A DNA stretch of 64,000 nucleotides from assembly GCF_013396335.1 (NCBI RefSeq), contig NZ_JABWSY010000011.1:158930-222929 (forward strand). Reading direction: 5' to 3'. The notes below the pieces were generated by a model, which was not told the DNA's origin, made no database searches, and saw nothing but the letters and a program-made list of their open reading frames with translations. Each line of letters begins with the position of its first letter. Positions within the stretch are counted from its first letter, which is position 1. Shown here one piece after another: positions 8,489 to 17,060 of this stretch. A program made the translations under genes and the position numbers. Source of the DNA: Bacillus sp. EB106-08-02-XG196 (GTDB lineage Bacteria > Bacillota > Bacilli > Bacillales > Cytobacillaceae).

Positions 8489-9572
8489 TTTCCATGCCTC
8501 CTAACAAAATTTTAATCACTTTATCCGAAACGTTTTTATGGTCGTATCCTTCAGGGTAGGACCATGTTTTTGGTTGAGTTACCATAACATGAACACAATC
8601 AAGTATCTTATTTGCATTTATCCCTGATAGCATGTTGCTTCCACATTCAATTGTTTCGGGTCTTTCTGTGGTTTTACGAATGGTTACTGTTGGTACGAAA
8701 AATAAGCAGCATTCTTCCTGGACTGTTCCACTATCTGTTAACACACAAAAAGCGTTTTTTTCTAGTTTGACAAAATCAAAAAAGCCAAAGGGTTCATGAA
8801 ATTCAACTAATGGATGAACCGCTATTGATGAATTGCTCTCTAATCTCGATTTTGTTCGAGGATGAATACTGCAAATTACCCTTTTTTGATAGTTCTCAGC
8901 AACCAAATTAATTCCCTTTATAATTTCTAGTAAGCGGTCTTCATGGTCGACATTTTCAGCACGGTGAGTCGTGACTAAAAAGTAGTTTTCTTTTTTTAAC
9001 GATAGCTTGCTAAGGATATCACTTTGTTCTATTTGTTTTTTGTAATTCTCTAATACCTCATAAATGGGATTGCCGGACAGAATAATTCGATTTGAAGGAA
9101 TTCCTTCCTTTACTAAATTCTCTTTGCTTTGAGGAGTATAGGGTAAATTAAAACTTGAAATGGCGTCGATCACACGACGGTTCTTTTCCTCCGGAACTTC
9201 AAGGTCAAAACAGCGGTTGCCAGCTTCCATATGGATAACTGGGATCCCCATTCTTTCTGCTAAAATTGCACTTAATCCGCTGTTTGTGTCACCTAAGACT
9301 AATACTTTATCTGGTTTTTCCTTTAGTAGGATGGCCTCAAGACTTTTAAACATTTCCGATAGCTGCTGCCCTAAGGTTTGCTGATGATCCTGCAATACAA
9401 AATCAGGTTTTCTAATCCCTAACTGCTCAAAGAATATATCACTCAATGACGAAGTGAAATTTTGTCCTGTATGAACTAAAGTGTGCTGTTCAGCAAAATA
9501 ATCTAATTTTTTTATAATCAGGCTTAGACGAATAATTTCAGGGCGAGTCCCTAAAATGGTCATTATTTTCAC
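8481..9572 (-). CDS. Non-hydrolysing UDP-N-acetylglucosamine 2-epimerase family (WecB/CapG-like)
   Basis: A 363-residue protein with TILGTRPEIIRLS, HTGQNF, MEAGNRCFDLEVPEEKNRR, THRAENVD and TDSGTVQEECC, all conserved in the WecB family. The GNRCFD..VPEE form resembles CapG/FnlC/WbvD enzymes, which act on the 6-deoxy intermediate rather than on UDP-GlcNAc itself. It is the first gene of the operon. The GTG start has AAGGGGTGA upstream. With the next two genes it makes the canonical three-enzyme set for UDP-L-FucNAc or UDP-L-QuiNAc type sugars. Confidence 0.87.
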   Translation of the reverse strand: MKIMTILGTRPEIIRLSLIIKKLDYFAEQHTLVHTGQNFTSSLSDIFFEQLGIRKPDFVLQDHQQTLGQQLSEMFKSLEAILLKEKPDKVLVLGDTNSGLSAILAERMGIPVIHMEAGNRCFDLEVPEEKNRRVIDAISSFNLPYTPQSKENLVKEGIPSNRIILSGNPIYEVLENYKKQIEQSDILSKLSLKKENYFLVTTHRAENVDHEDRLLEIIKGINLVAENYQKRVICSIHPRTKSRLESNSSIAVHPLVEFHEPFGFFDFVKLEKNAFCVLTDSGTVQEECCLFFVPTVTIRKTTERPETIECGSNMLSGINANKILDCVHVMVTQPKTWSYPEGYDHKNVSDKVIKILLGGMEIV

Positions 9573-9834
9573 TGTATTATCACCCCTTAGTGGAAGAGTA
9601 TTTTGATTTTCTTTTCATGCTTGGCCTTTTCTTTCTTAATAGATTATGCGGGTATCTTCTTGTTGCAATGGCAACCTATTGCTATGTTCACCAATTGAAT
9701 TTGATATATTTACCAATTCGCTATTATTTAGTTGAAATACATAGGTCAGCTTGTACGATTTTTACATCATTTTGATAGTTTAAAGTCAAAGAGTAGGTCA
9801 AGGGGGGAATAGGGGAATCAAGCAAAAATCTTTC
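9573..9834 (-). promoter_or_regulatory. Upstream region of the six-gene sugar operon
   Basis: No gene is seen. On the minus strand CATAATCTA (9648-9640) matches the sigma-K -10 pattern CATANNNTA, but the -35 position lacks AC. Two ACCAATT elements (9688 and 9710, 22 nt apart; AATTGGT in the direction of transcription) lie upstream of it. This layout would suit an activator-dependent late mother-cell promoter; AATTGGT differs at one position from the GerE half-site pattern. This is inference. Confidence 0.4.
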
Positions 9835-9881
9835 GAAAAAATAAAATGCCCCCGTCATCGACTGCTGTTGCTGACAGGGGC
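9835..9881 (-). terminator. Terminator after the repeat protein gene
   Basis: GCCCCCGTCA (9848-9857) pairs with TGACAGGGGC (9872-9881) with one mismatch. On the minus strand it is followed by ATTTTATTTTTT. It lies 22 nt past the stop of the gene at 9903. Confidence 0.75.
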
Positions 9882-9902
9882 CGGCAAGTATTATTCGATT
9901 TG

Positions 9903-10610
9903 TTACTGTTTACGGTTATTATAAGAATTATAGATATGAATAAATTCAGGATCAGGAATAGAATAATTGCTAGGAAGCCTGCTGATAATCAATTCCCACA
10001 TTGCTTTGTCTTGTTTTGGAGCGAACATTAAAAGTTCTTGTGGAGTTAAAAATCTCATTCTATTCACCGTTTTTTCTTGTTGATTTCTACTTCTAATTCT
10101 TGGATTGGGACGTGAAGGTTTTACCCTCTGTCTTTGCTGTTTATTCCTATGAGCTGGGATAACGGGTTGTGTTTGCTGTTGAAATGTCCGTGATGGTCTA
10201 ATAGTTTGTCTTTGCTGTTGAAATGTTCGTGATGGTCTAACAGTTTGTCTTTGCTGTTGAAGTGTCTGTGGTGGTCTAACGGGCTGTCTTTGCTGTTGAA
10301 GTGTCCGTGATGGTCTAACGGGCTGTCTTTGCTGTTGAAGTGTCCGTGATGGTCTAACCCGCTGTCTTTGCTGTTGAAGTGTCCGTGATGGTCTAACGGG
10401 CTGTGTCCGCTGATGGTATGTCCGTGATAATCTGACGGGTTGTCTTCGTGGTTGATGTGTAAGTGATGTTCTACCCATCTGTCTTATCTGCTTAATCGGT
10501 CTTCCGTATTGATTGTAATGCTGTGATTGCTGAATAAGTCTTGTTTTCAATTGATTTTCCTGAGGCCAATTCTTCCATCCATGATTGAAATTTGTTTTAT
10601 TTATTTTCAC
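9903..10610 (-). CDS. Gln/Arg/Pro-rich 13-residue-repeat protein
   Basis: A 235-residue, strongly basic protein. Residues about 50-160 are tandem copies of a 13-residue unit, QQQRQPVRPSRTL with variants (TFQQQRQTIRPSR, TYHQRTQPVRPSR). The flanks are non-repetitive; the C-terminal 65 residues (MRFLTPQELLMFAPKQDKAMWELI) look folded. There is no signal peptide. It overlaps the upstream glycosyltransferase by 4 nt (GTGA), so the two are translated together. Such low-complexity basic proteins are common in coats, and the spaced Ser/Thr could carry glycan or phosphate. The function is unknown. Confidence 0.75.
   Translation of the reverse strand: MKINKTNFNHGWKNWPQENQLKTRLIQQSQHYNQYGRPIKQIRQMGRTSLTHQPRRQPVRLSRTYHQRTQPVRPSRTLQQQRQRVRPSRTLQQQRQPVRPSRTLQQQRQPVRPPQTLQQQRQTVRPSRTFQQQRQTIRPSRTFQQQTQPVIPAHRNKQQRQRVKPSRPNPRIRSRNQQEKTVNRMRFLTPQELLMFAPKQDKAMWELIISRLPSNYSIPDPEFIHIYNSYNNRKQ
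10120..10450 (-). repeat. 39-nt tandem repeats inside the repeat protein gene
   Basis: About eight 39-nt units, several nearly identical (CTTTGCTGTTGAAGTGTCCG with a following GTGATGG block), encoding the 13-residue repeat. High identity between neighbouring units suggests recent copy-number change. Confidence 0.85.
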
Positions 10611-11845
10611 GTAACATCTCCCCCTTTTTTTATTTTAATAACCTGATCATAGATAGCTAATGTTTGGTCAATCATTTTCTCTAAGGCCCATTTCTCTTTC
10701 CCACACTTTAGGGCGTTTGAGGCCATGACATTTCGAAGATGCCCGTTTTCCAACAATTCATTTATATTATGAAATAAGGATTCGCTGTTTCCTCTTGGCG
10801 ATATTAAACCAGTTTGCCCATGGATGACAGCTTCCGGCATTCCGCCTGCATCCGTAACCACAACAGGTTTGCCGGCTATTTGTGCTTCCATAATGGCATA
10901 TGGGAAGGATTCTTGTAAGCTTGGAAGCACACAGATATCCGCATGTTTTAAGATAGCTGGAATATTCTCTTGGGAGCCTAGAAACTTTACGTTTTGATCA
11001 AGGTTTAATTTTCTTGTTATGTTTATTAATTGAGTTCTTAAATTACCGTCTCCGACAAGCCAGCAAACCCAATCAGTACGCCTGCGTTTGAGTTTGGCCA
11101 AAGCCTCTAATAGAAATTTGTGCCCTTTAATAAAAACCAATCGAGCCGGACATACGATAACGGTTTTTCCAGTGGGAGCGATGACAGGGGACTTTTCAGT
11201 CATTCTTTTTTGAAACTCTTTGATATCCTGTGCATATGGAATAATTTTCAAATGGTTGGCTTCAACATTGAAATCGTTTGTTAACAGATCCTTTAGCCAA
11301 TTGGTTGCAACAATTGTTACATCACTTGATGCAGCACCGATATACTCTTGCCATTGCATATATTTCCAATCAAAATTTTTTTTGCTATTAGACAGACGAT
11401 TTTTAGTAAAGGAATTTCCTTTTTGTATGAGATATTCAGTCGCTATACAGCCATGAATACTTGCAACGAGTGGAGTTTTTTTTGGTTTAACACGTGATAA
11501 TAGTCGGGTTGAAAAAATATCTTGGGTATGAATTAAATCATAAGTTTCTAGATTAAAATAAGTGGCGGCCATTTCAAAGCAATGTCGGTCCCTTTCACCA
11601 TTTTTATAAATGGGGTTAAGATTCCGAAAATAATATTGAAAACATTTATTTATTACCTTATTTATTTTAGTAAGGTCAATATACTTGCCGGTATTTACCA
11701 TATGATATCCATTTAAAGTTGGATGTTTTGCAAGAATATCAACCTCATGTCCTTCTATTTCCAAACCGTGTTTTAATTGTTCGATGTACATGGCTGATCC
11801 CCCTATAACAGGGTGCTTCCAAAAAGTCGATAATAAAATTTTCAA
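10607..11845 (-). CDS. Glycosyltransferase family 4
   Basis: A GT-B enzyme of about 412 residues. The N-terminus KILLSTFWKHPVIGGSAMYIEQLKHGL is the acceptor-side Rossmann half. The C-terminal half has LVFIKGHKFLLEALAKL, DWVCWLVGDG, DICVLPSLQESFPYAIMEAQIAG and TDAGGMPEAVIHGQTGL. TTG at 11845 is preferred because AGAGGTG lies 6 nt before it; a GTG at 11854 would sit inside that site. It is co-transcribed with the repeat protein at 9903, which might be its target or a partner, and is paralogous to 4616 and 20996. Confidence 0.87.
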   Translation of the reverse strand: MKILLSTFWKHPVIGGSAMYIEQLKHGLEIEGHEVDILAKHPTLNGYHMVNTGKYIDLTKINKVINKCFQYYFRNLNPIYKNGERDRHCFEMAATYFNLETYDLIHTQDIFSTRLLSRVKPKKTPLVASIHGCIATEYLIQKGNSFTKNRLSNSKKNFDWKYMQWQEYIGAASSDVTIVATNWLKDLLTNDFNVEANHLKIIPYAQDIKEFQKRMTEKSPVIAPTGKTVIVCPARLVFIKGHKFLLEALAKLKRRRTDWVCWLVGDGNLRTQLINITRKLNLDQNVKFLGSQENIPAILKHADICVLPSLQESFPYAIMEAQIAGKPVVVTDAGGMPEAVIHGQTGLISPRGNSESLFHNINELLENGHLRNVMASNALKCGKEKWALEKMIDQTLAIYDQVIKIKKGGDVT

Positions 11846-12027
11846 GTCTGACACCTCTTTTACACGTTACAATATGCTATGGCACAGACAAAAAAAAGAC
11901 TGGGCGGGTACTATTTTTTCTGATCCGTTTCATTAAGGTTGTTCGATGCACTAAACCCTTATCGATTAGGTCTGTTTTATGTTTTATGATGGAGAGCAGG
12001 TGTAACAAAAATTATAAATGTAGAATG

Positions 12028-12055
12028 ACCATTTTAATTGATGTTACATACATTA
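12028..12055 (+). promoter_or_regulatory. Sigma-K-type promoter
   Basis: ACC (12028-12030), 16 nt, CATACATTA (12047-12055): an exact match to the mother-cell AC-N16-CATANNNTA form. It should drive the GT2 and sulfotransferase pair from about 12063. The rest of the 11846-12158 divergent gap shows nothing else I can support. Confidence 0.6.
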
Positions 12056-12158
12056 CTAAGGACAACTATAACACCGGGTAATAAGAGATTTTAAAATTAT
12101 AGTTCTAATCATTGTGATTTGCTATTTATCAAACCTTATTTTTTAGGAGGCTAAAAAG

Positions 12159-12869
12159 ATGGGACCAAAAGTCTCAATTATAATTCCATTTTATAACTGT
12201 TCCTTTGTAGACCAGGCCATTCAAAGTGCATTAAGTCAAACATACAAGAATATAGAGATTATTCTTGTCGATGACGGGTCGACCATTTTCACTGAAAAGA
12301 TTACTCCGTTTAAAGGGAAAATTGGTTATTTGCGGAAGGAGAATGGAGGGACTGCCACCGCATTAAACTATGGTATAAGTGCTGCTACAGGAGAATATAT
12401 TGCGTGGTTAAGTTCAGATGACTATTTTCTTCCCGAAAAAATTTCTAAACAAATGTCTTTTATGCTTAATCTTAATGCAGATGCAAGTTTTACAAATTAC
12501 CAGTATATTGATGAAAATAATCAGGTGTTAATCCCTTGGAGCGGCCTGCGTTTTTCGAACATAAAAGAGATTTACAATGCCTATCTCCAATATAACGTTA
12601 TTAATGGTTGTACAGTGCTTATTAAGAAGGACATTTTCAAACATTTAGGGGTTTTCAATCCTTTTTACCGTTTTACACATGATTACGAAATGTGGTTTCG
12701 TTTATTAGTGAATGGCTATAAGTTTTATTATTTAGATGAAAACCTCACAAAATTCAGGACACACAAAGATTCAGGCACAAACAAGCATCAAGCAGAAATG
12801 AAAAAGGAAATGGCTATAATTGAAAGTATTTATCGCCCAATTCTGGCCGAATACATTAAACAATTGTAG
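12159..12869 (+). CDS. Glycosyltransferase family 2
   Basis: A 236-residue GT-A enzyme. VSIIIPFYNCSFVDQAIQSALSQTY, the ILVDDGS nucleotide-binding motif and WLSSDDYF with the DxD-type acidic cluster are in order; FTHDYEMWFRL lies near the C-terminus. The start follows TAGGAGG at good distance. It precedes a sulfotransferase gene by about 80 nt and has a strong sigma-K-type promoter upstream, so both are probably expressed in the mother cell late in sporulation. The donor sugar is unknown. Confidence 0.88.
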   Translation: MGPKVSIIIPFYNCSFVDQAIQSALSQTYKNIEIILVDDGSTIFTEKITPFKGKIGYLRKENGGTATALNYGISAATGEYIAWLSSDDYFLPEKISKQMSFMLNLNADASFTNYQYIDENNQVLIPWSGLRFSNIKEIYNAYLQYNVINGCTVLIKKDIFKHLGVFNPFYRFTHDYEMWFRLLVNGYKFYYLDENLTKFRTHKDSGTNKHQAEMKKEMAIIESIYRPILAEYIKQL

Positions 12870-12950
12870 AATAACCGAATAACAAACAATTACTTTAATA
12901 GTTTGGTTTTTTTTGATAATAAATTTTATAGAAAGGAAGATAAGAAAAGC

Positions 12951-13721
12951 ATGTCAAAAGAACAAGAATTGCAGATTGCCAAATTAACAACCTATTTATT
13001 ACCTTTATATAAAAAGGAATTTCCAATTATTTTTTTTTGGACCCCTAGAAGTGGATGTACAACTCTAATGAGATGGTTCTTCTTCCAAAATGGATTACTT
13101 CAAAAAGCAATGGATTATAATCCCTGGGTGCATTCCTATAGAATGGAGGTATTTGAAAAAGGAAATCACTACAGAGCAGACATAATTGATCAAATTTTGG
13201 CTGGGAAAAAAGATACCTATAAGCTTGTTCGTAATCCTTATAGAAGGGCTGTCAGTTCTTTTTTGGCTTCGATAGACAATGATAAAATCATGAAAGAGAT
13301 TGCTCCTAATTATCATAATGGATTTTCTTTTAAAGAATTCTTATATCTTATTAGGAAAATTGGAGTCAGTAAAAATCAGTTAAATAGTCACATTGCCCAG
13401 CAATATGATGAGGGAGAGGAAGTGATTATTAAAGATTATGTAAGACTAGAAAATTTCAGCACGGAAATGAAAGCTATTGAAAATAAATATCGCTTATTAG
13501 ATTCTCCTATTTTAAGTATCTCTAATTCATCACATCATTTGTCGGGGCAAATGGTTGAAAAGGGTGCATTTGCAAATGTTAAAATGTCTTTGAAACCATA
13601 TGGTAAAACTTTACCGACCTATGAGAGCTTTTATGACAAAGAAACAAAAGAACTAGTTAGAGAGCTATTTAAAAAAGATTTTGAAAAATATGGTTATAAT
13701 CAAACTAATATTACAATATGA
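12951..13721 (+). CDS. Sulfotransferase family 2-like protein
   Basis: A 256-residue protein. PIIFFWTPRSGCTTLMRWFF is the 5'-phosphosulfate loop and YKLVRNPYRRAVSSFLAS is the 3'-phosphate motif of carbohydrate sulfotransferases (RNPYRR..SSF). The closing stretch KDFEKYGY is also common in that family. It likely sulfates a sugar made by the neighbouring enzymes using PAPS. ATG at 12951 gives a start just before the conserved part; an upstream TTG frame extension has no ribosome site. Confidence 0.83.
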   Translation: MSKEQELQIAKLTTYLLPLYKKEFPIIFFWTPRSGCTTLMRWFFFQNGLLQKAMDYNPWVHSYRMEVFEKGNHYRADIIDQILAGKKDTYKLVRNPYRRAVSSFLASIDNDKIMKEIAPNYHNGFSFKEFLYLIRKIGVSKNQLNSHIAQQYDEGEEVIIKDYVRLENFSTEMKAIENKYRLLDSPILSISNSSHHLSGQMVEKGAFANVKMSLKPYGKTLPTYESFYDKETKELVRELFKKDFEKYGYNQTNITI

Positions 13722-13735
13722 TCACGGAAATACAG

Positions 13736-13772
13736 AAAAAAAGCTGGAACAGTTATCTGTTCCAGCTTTTTC
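13736..13772. terminator. Bidirectional terminator
   Basis: GAAAAAAGCTGGAACA pairs with TGTTCCAGCTTTTTC around a 6-nt loop, with A- and T-runs at both ends. It separates the converging genes ending at 13721 and 13784. Confidence 0.85.
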
Positions 13773-13783
13773 TTGAACATTTT

Positions 13784-14236
13784 CTAATCAATATTTCCAA
13801 TAGCTAGTCCAGTGAAAGTTATAGGACCAACTACATTTACGGTACCCGCTGGAGAAGCAAGAACCTCACCTCTTAATTTATAAACTATAAACCCGTTCGA
13901 TCCAGCTACGTTAAAGTCAATGGCTTGGAACGATGTTGTATAAAAGGCCTCCGCAGGAGCAGGTTCAGGTGTGAATCTCGTATTGAAAATTTCTATCTCC
14001 GGACCAACACCGTTCACCTGACGAAAAATCCGTAAAAATACAACGGGTGTACCTGATAATGCCTGTAATCCGAGTGTCCCTTTTAATTCAATCCGATTGT
14101 CAGCAGGGACGGGCGGCACGATAAATAGACCTAAGCCAGCAAGCTCGGTTCCACCAACCGGTAAAGAAATGGGTGGGAACTTGCCCGTCTGATTACTTGG
14201 TCTTGATGCCTTATAATCAAGGATAATTTCTGGCAT
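13784..14236 (-). CDS. Beta-rich paralogous surface protein A
   Basis: A 150-residue protein with alternating hydrophobic strands and no signal peptide. It begins MPEIILDYKASRPSN, has RIELKGTLGLQ and FLRIFRQVNGVGPEIEIF in the middle, and ends VVGPITFTGLAIGNID. The same three blocks recur in the two upstream genes and, more distantly, at 17120. The strand pattern suggests a small jelly-roll. The family is reminiscent of exosporium proteins of the ExsC type, but that comes from memory and is not established. It has its own AAAGGAGGG ribosome site and is probably last of a three-gene unit. Confidence 0.7.
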   Translation of the reverse strand: MPEIILDYKASRPSNQTGKFPPISLPVGGTELAGLGLFIVPPVPADNRIELKGTLGLQALSGTPVVFLRIFRQVNGVGPEIEIFNTRFTPEPAPAEAFYTTSFQAIDFNVAGSNGFIVYKLRGEVLASPAGTVNVVGPITFTGLAIGNID

Positions 14237-14273
14237 TCATTTTCCCTCCTTTCAATGTGGCGTTTTGCTATTG

Positions 14274-14705
14274 TTAATCAATGGGTCCAAATGCAATTCC
14301 ACTAAATGTAATCGGACCGGCTACACTCGCTGTGTCATCATCAACTGAACTTATGCGTTCAACTGTCAACGTATAGTTGTGAGTACCTTGTGGTACGTTA
14401 AAATCTATGGTAGTCATTTTAACGGTGTAAAATTGTTCATTCGCAGTTTGCATTCCTTGCCGAGTTTCAAAAATCAGGATTCCATCACGAAAAATCCGAA
14501 ACACAACCTGTGCAACGGACAACGTCGCCGCCACCCCTACAGTAGCATTCAATTCTACCCAATTATTTGCTGGTGTGCCGGCATCAAAAAGAATAGAAAA
14601 AGAGGCTATGGTTTGTTGGGAACCGAATGGAATGACTATAGGGGGGGTTGCTCCTAATCTGCTAGAAGGAACCGTTTCGTTAAACGTCAATATCGTTTCT
14701 GCCAT
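14274..14705 (-). CDS. Beta-rich paralogous surface protein B
   Basis: A 143-residue paralogue of its neighbours: start MAETILTFNETVPSSRLG, middle VVFRIFRDGILIFETRQG, end VAGPITFSGIAFGPID. It lies 37 nt upstream of the 13784 gene with its own GAAAGGAG site. Sequence divergence from its neighbours is large for adjacent duplicates, so the duplication is old and each copy has probably specialised. No catalytic residues are apparent; a structural or assembly role is inferred. Confidence 0.7.
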   Translation of the reverse strand: MAETILTFNETVPSSRLGATPPIVIPFGSQQTIASFSILFDAGTPANNWVELNATVGVAATLSVAQVVFRIFRDGILIFETRQGMQTANEQFYTVKMTTIDFNVPQGTHNYTLTVERISSVDDDTASVAGPITFSGIAFGPID

Positions 14706-14740
14706 TTCTTTACTCCTTTCTCACAAAGTTATTTGGGGGG

Positions 14741-15208
14741 TTAGGTTGTCCCAACTGCAAGACCGCTAAATGAAACAGGTCCTACAACCTGAGCAATAGT
14801 AAAAAAAGGTGGATTACTATTGGCGACGACAGCCTGTACGGTTAACTGATAGACATGAAAACCAAACGGAACACCTTCATCAATGGTGCTAAGGGTAACA
14901 TTATAATCGTGTGCCGGTAGTGTTGGTGTATTTTGTAAACCCACTACTGTATTAAAAATTTCTACTCCATCCCGGTAAATTCGGAAAAAAACCGCATTAT
15001 TAAAAACAGAACCTAGCTGGGAATTAATGCCTACATCGGCAGACAAATAAACTCGATTACTTTCGGCTGATGGTGTAAGTTCGGAGAGAAACATTCCTAA
15101 CCCAGCAACTTGCAGCTGATTAGGTATTTGAGGAATGGTAACAGCTTCCGTTCCACCGAAAGTATTGTTGGGTACGCTTGCTTTATAATCCAATATTACG
15201 TTAGCCAA
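14741..15208 (-). CDS. Beta-rich paralogous surface protein C
   Basis: A 155-residue paralogue: start MANVILDYKASVPNNTFGG, middle AVFFRIYRDGVEIFNTVVG, end VVGPVSFSGLAVGTT. The first gene of the tandem trio. The TTG start is supported by AAAGGAGGT upstream. N-terminal ILDYKAS is shared with the 13784 protein and may be a targeting or interaction tag. Confidence 0.7.
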   Translation of the reverse strand: MANVILDYKASVPNNTFGGTEAVTIPQIPNQLQVAGLGMFLSELTPSAESNRVYLSADVGINSQLGSVFNNAVFFRIYRDGVEIFNTVVGLQNTPTLPAHDYNVTLSTIDEGVPFGFHVYQLTVQAVVANSNPPFFTIAQVVGPVSFSGLAVGTT

Positions 15209-15375
15209 TGACTCTAACCTCCTTTCGGATATACTATTATAGATTATTAGAAACTTATAAAGAAGCTTGTACTTTTTAAAAAAATAATTAAAAAAACTAG
15301 AATGTCGTATTTCTAAAATCTATAAGTAACATCCAAACATACTAATCTATTCTGTTATTAAACTGCTGCCTGCAA

Positions 15376-15415
15376 GAAAAAAAGCTGGAACAATTCTCTT
15401 TTCCAGCTTTTTTTC
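15376..15415 (-). terminator. Terminator after the HAEG-repeat gene
   Basis: GAAAAAAAGCTGGAA pairs with TTCCAGCTTTTTTTC. It lies 27 nt past the stop at 15442 and is nearly the same stem as the one at 13736. Confidence 0.85.
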
Positions 15416-15441
15416 TGTGCTTTTGTAGTTTTGGGGTATCA

Positions 15442-16863
15442 TTATCGAAACAGAATTAATATCTGGTTCGGAGCTGTACGCCTCAAGACTCGGTATCCGT
15501 TATCAGAAGGTATCGCAATTCCCTGGTCATTCGGTTTGCAGAATCCGTTGCTTTTACAGAGGCCATTATCTCTTACCAACAATTTCCCTAATAGCCCAAT
15601 TGCAACCCATTCAGGTCTGCTGCCGCGGGGCAGGTAATCACGGGTTGCGTCCCAAGCAGGGTTCAGTACCGGCCGGCGTTCTACCCGCTGCGGTACGATT
15701 TCATTCCCGGAATTGTCCATTACAGGAGGAACAATGACGTCTTCATACAAAATTTCTCCCCACTCAGTCGTCATATATTTATGTTTCCATCTTAGTTCTC
15801 CGCTATCCGCCAAGAAAGCAGGCTTTGCGCTTGTGATTCCAAGAATATAATCATCTTTTCCATTTGCTATGCGAACCTTATCTTCTTCCAATGTGACGAA
15901 GTAGCCAAATTCAATAGGATTCCCATCTGTTGTTTCAAACATTTCTGCATAATCTGCTGCAGGGGTAGTGACAGTACCGTCAATTTTGACATTTCCGTTA
16001 CTTAATATTTTCGCGGCTAATCCTGGCGTAGAGGCATCCGTACCATTAGCCAGGTACCAGGAATAGGGCAGCTCATTGGCGGACCCAAATTGCCCCATAA
16101 CATGAACACCTTCTAAAAAGTTTGCGTTTGTCGATTGTCCCTCCGTATGAGAAAAAAATCCAGAAGCTACCGTGTTTACTCCCTCTGCGTGAGAAGTAAA
16201 ACCGCTTGCGATGTTGAGAGCCCCTTCTGCATGAGAATTTTGTCCAAGCGCTTGTGTTTGATTTCCTTCTGCATGGGAAAGATCACCAGAAGCAACGGTT
16301 CGCTGCCCTTCCGCATGAGCAAAAATACCGCTAGCCATTGTCAAGTTTCCTTCTGCATGAGACGCTCTTCCGGTAGCTTGAGTTGTATCGCCTTCTGCAT
16401 GTGAAGATTCCCCCTGAGCCCTTGTACCTTGTCCTTCTGCATGAGAGACCAGTCCACTGGCAATGGTATTTTCGCCTTCTGCATGGGCTGCAAGGCCAGA
16501 GGCAGTGGTTAGATTTCCCTCAGCATGGGCATATAAATTCAATGCTCGTGTGCTCGATCCCTCTGCATGGGAGGCATAACCGGAGGCTAGGGATCCGCTG
16601 CCTTCCGCATGTGCTGTATTTGCACTAGCTCTAGTAAAATACCCCTCTGCATGGGAGGCAGAACCCTCTGCGACCGTATTTGATCCTTCCGTATGTGAGG
16701 AACCTCCTCTTGCACTCGTTTGAAGTCCTTCCGCATGAGAGGCTGTTCCCTCCGCAAGTGTATTAACTCCCTCAGCATGAGAGGCTCCGCCGGATGCATG
16801 TGTTTGAAAGCCTTCTGCCTCAGAACATACCCCGCTTGTAGTTCGATTGCATGCGTTACCCAT
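15442..16863 (-). CDS. HAEG-repeat protein with peptidase G2 autoproteolytic domain
   Basis: About 473 residues. Residues ~14-250 are 17 tandem 14-residue units of the form SHAEGxxTxASGxx, the Hep_Hag/YadA-head type that folds as a left-handed trimeric beta-roll. The C-terminal ~190 residues (ADYAEMFE, FVTLEEDKVRIA, DYILGITSAKPAFLADS, EWVAIGLLGKL) match the peptidase G2 domain known from phage tail and preneck appendages, which cleaves itself after trimer folding. The likely product is a self-processed trimeric fibre. ATG 16863 is preferred; GTG 16872 lies in the ribosome site. No phage genes are nearby, so this is probably a spore-surface fibre. Confidence 0.83.
   Translation of the reverse strand: MGNACNRTTSGVCSEAEGFQTHASGGASHAEGVNTLAEGTASHAEGLQTSARGGSSHTEGSNTVAEGSASHAEGYFTRASANTAHAEGSGSLASGYASHAEGSSTRALNLYAHAEGNLTTASGLAAHAEGENTIASGLVSHAEGQGTRAQGESSHAEGDTTQATGRASHAEGNLTMASGIFAHAEGQRTVASGDLSHAEGNQTQALGQNSHAEGALNIASGFTSHAEGVNTVASGFFSHTEGQSTNANFLEGVHVMGQFGSANELPYSWYLANGTDASTPGLAAKILSNGNVKIDGTVTTPAADYAEMFETTDGNPIEFGYFVTLEEDKVRIANGKDDYILGITSAKPAFLADSGELRWKHKYMTTEWGEILYEDVIVPPVMDNSGNEIVPQRVERRPVLNPAWDATRDYLPRGSRPEWVAIGLLGKLLVRDNGLCKSNGFCKPNDQGIAIPSDNGYRVLRRTAPNQILILFR
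16107..16824 (-). repeat. 42-nt tandem repeats encoding HAEG units
   Basis: Seventeen 42-nt units in frame. The HAEG codons are strongly conserved while the following ten residues vary, so selection acts on the protein fold rather than on recent DNA duplication. Confidence 0.85.
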
Positions 16864-17060
16864 ATCTATCACCCTTTTTAAAAAATGCTTGCCATCCCAT
16901 CGTATTCTGTTAATTGGTAATAGTAACGGCTTATGTAGTTATTTTTTATAATAATGAGAATCAAGTGATGAAAGCCTTATAAGGATTAAACACACAGTTG
17001 AAGGGCTAAAGATTTCGACTTATTTGGATCTTATCTTTTGAAAATGAATAACTTGTCCAT

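Noticed and set aside
9590..9775. 61-codon plus-strand frame in the sugar operon's upstream region
   Set aside because: No ribosome site; the region is better explained as promoter DNA for the minus-strand operon.
15442..16863. Prophage tail region
   Set aside because: Only this one gene carries a phage-type domain; no capsid, terminase, portal or integrase genes are seen and neighbours are spore-surface type.
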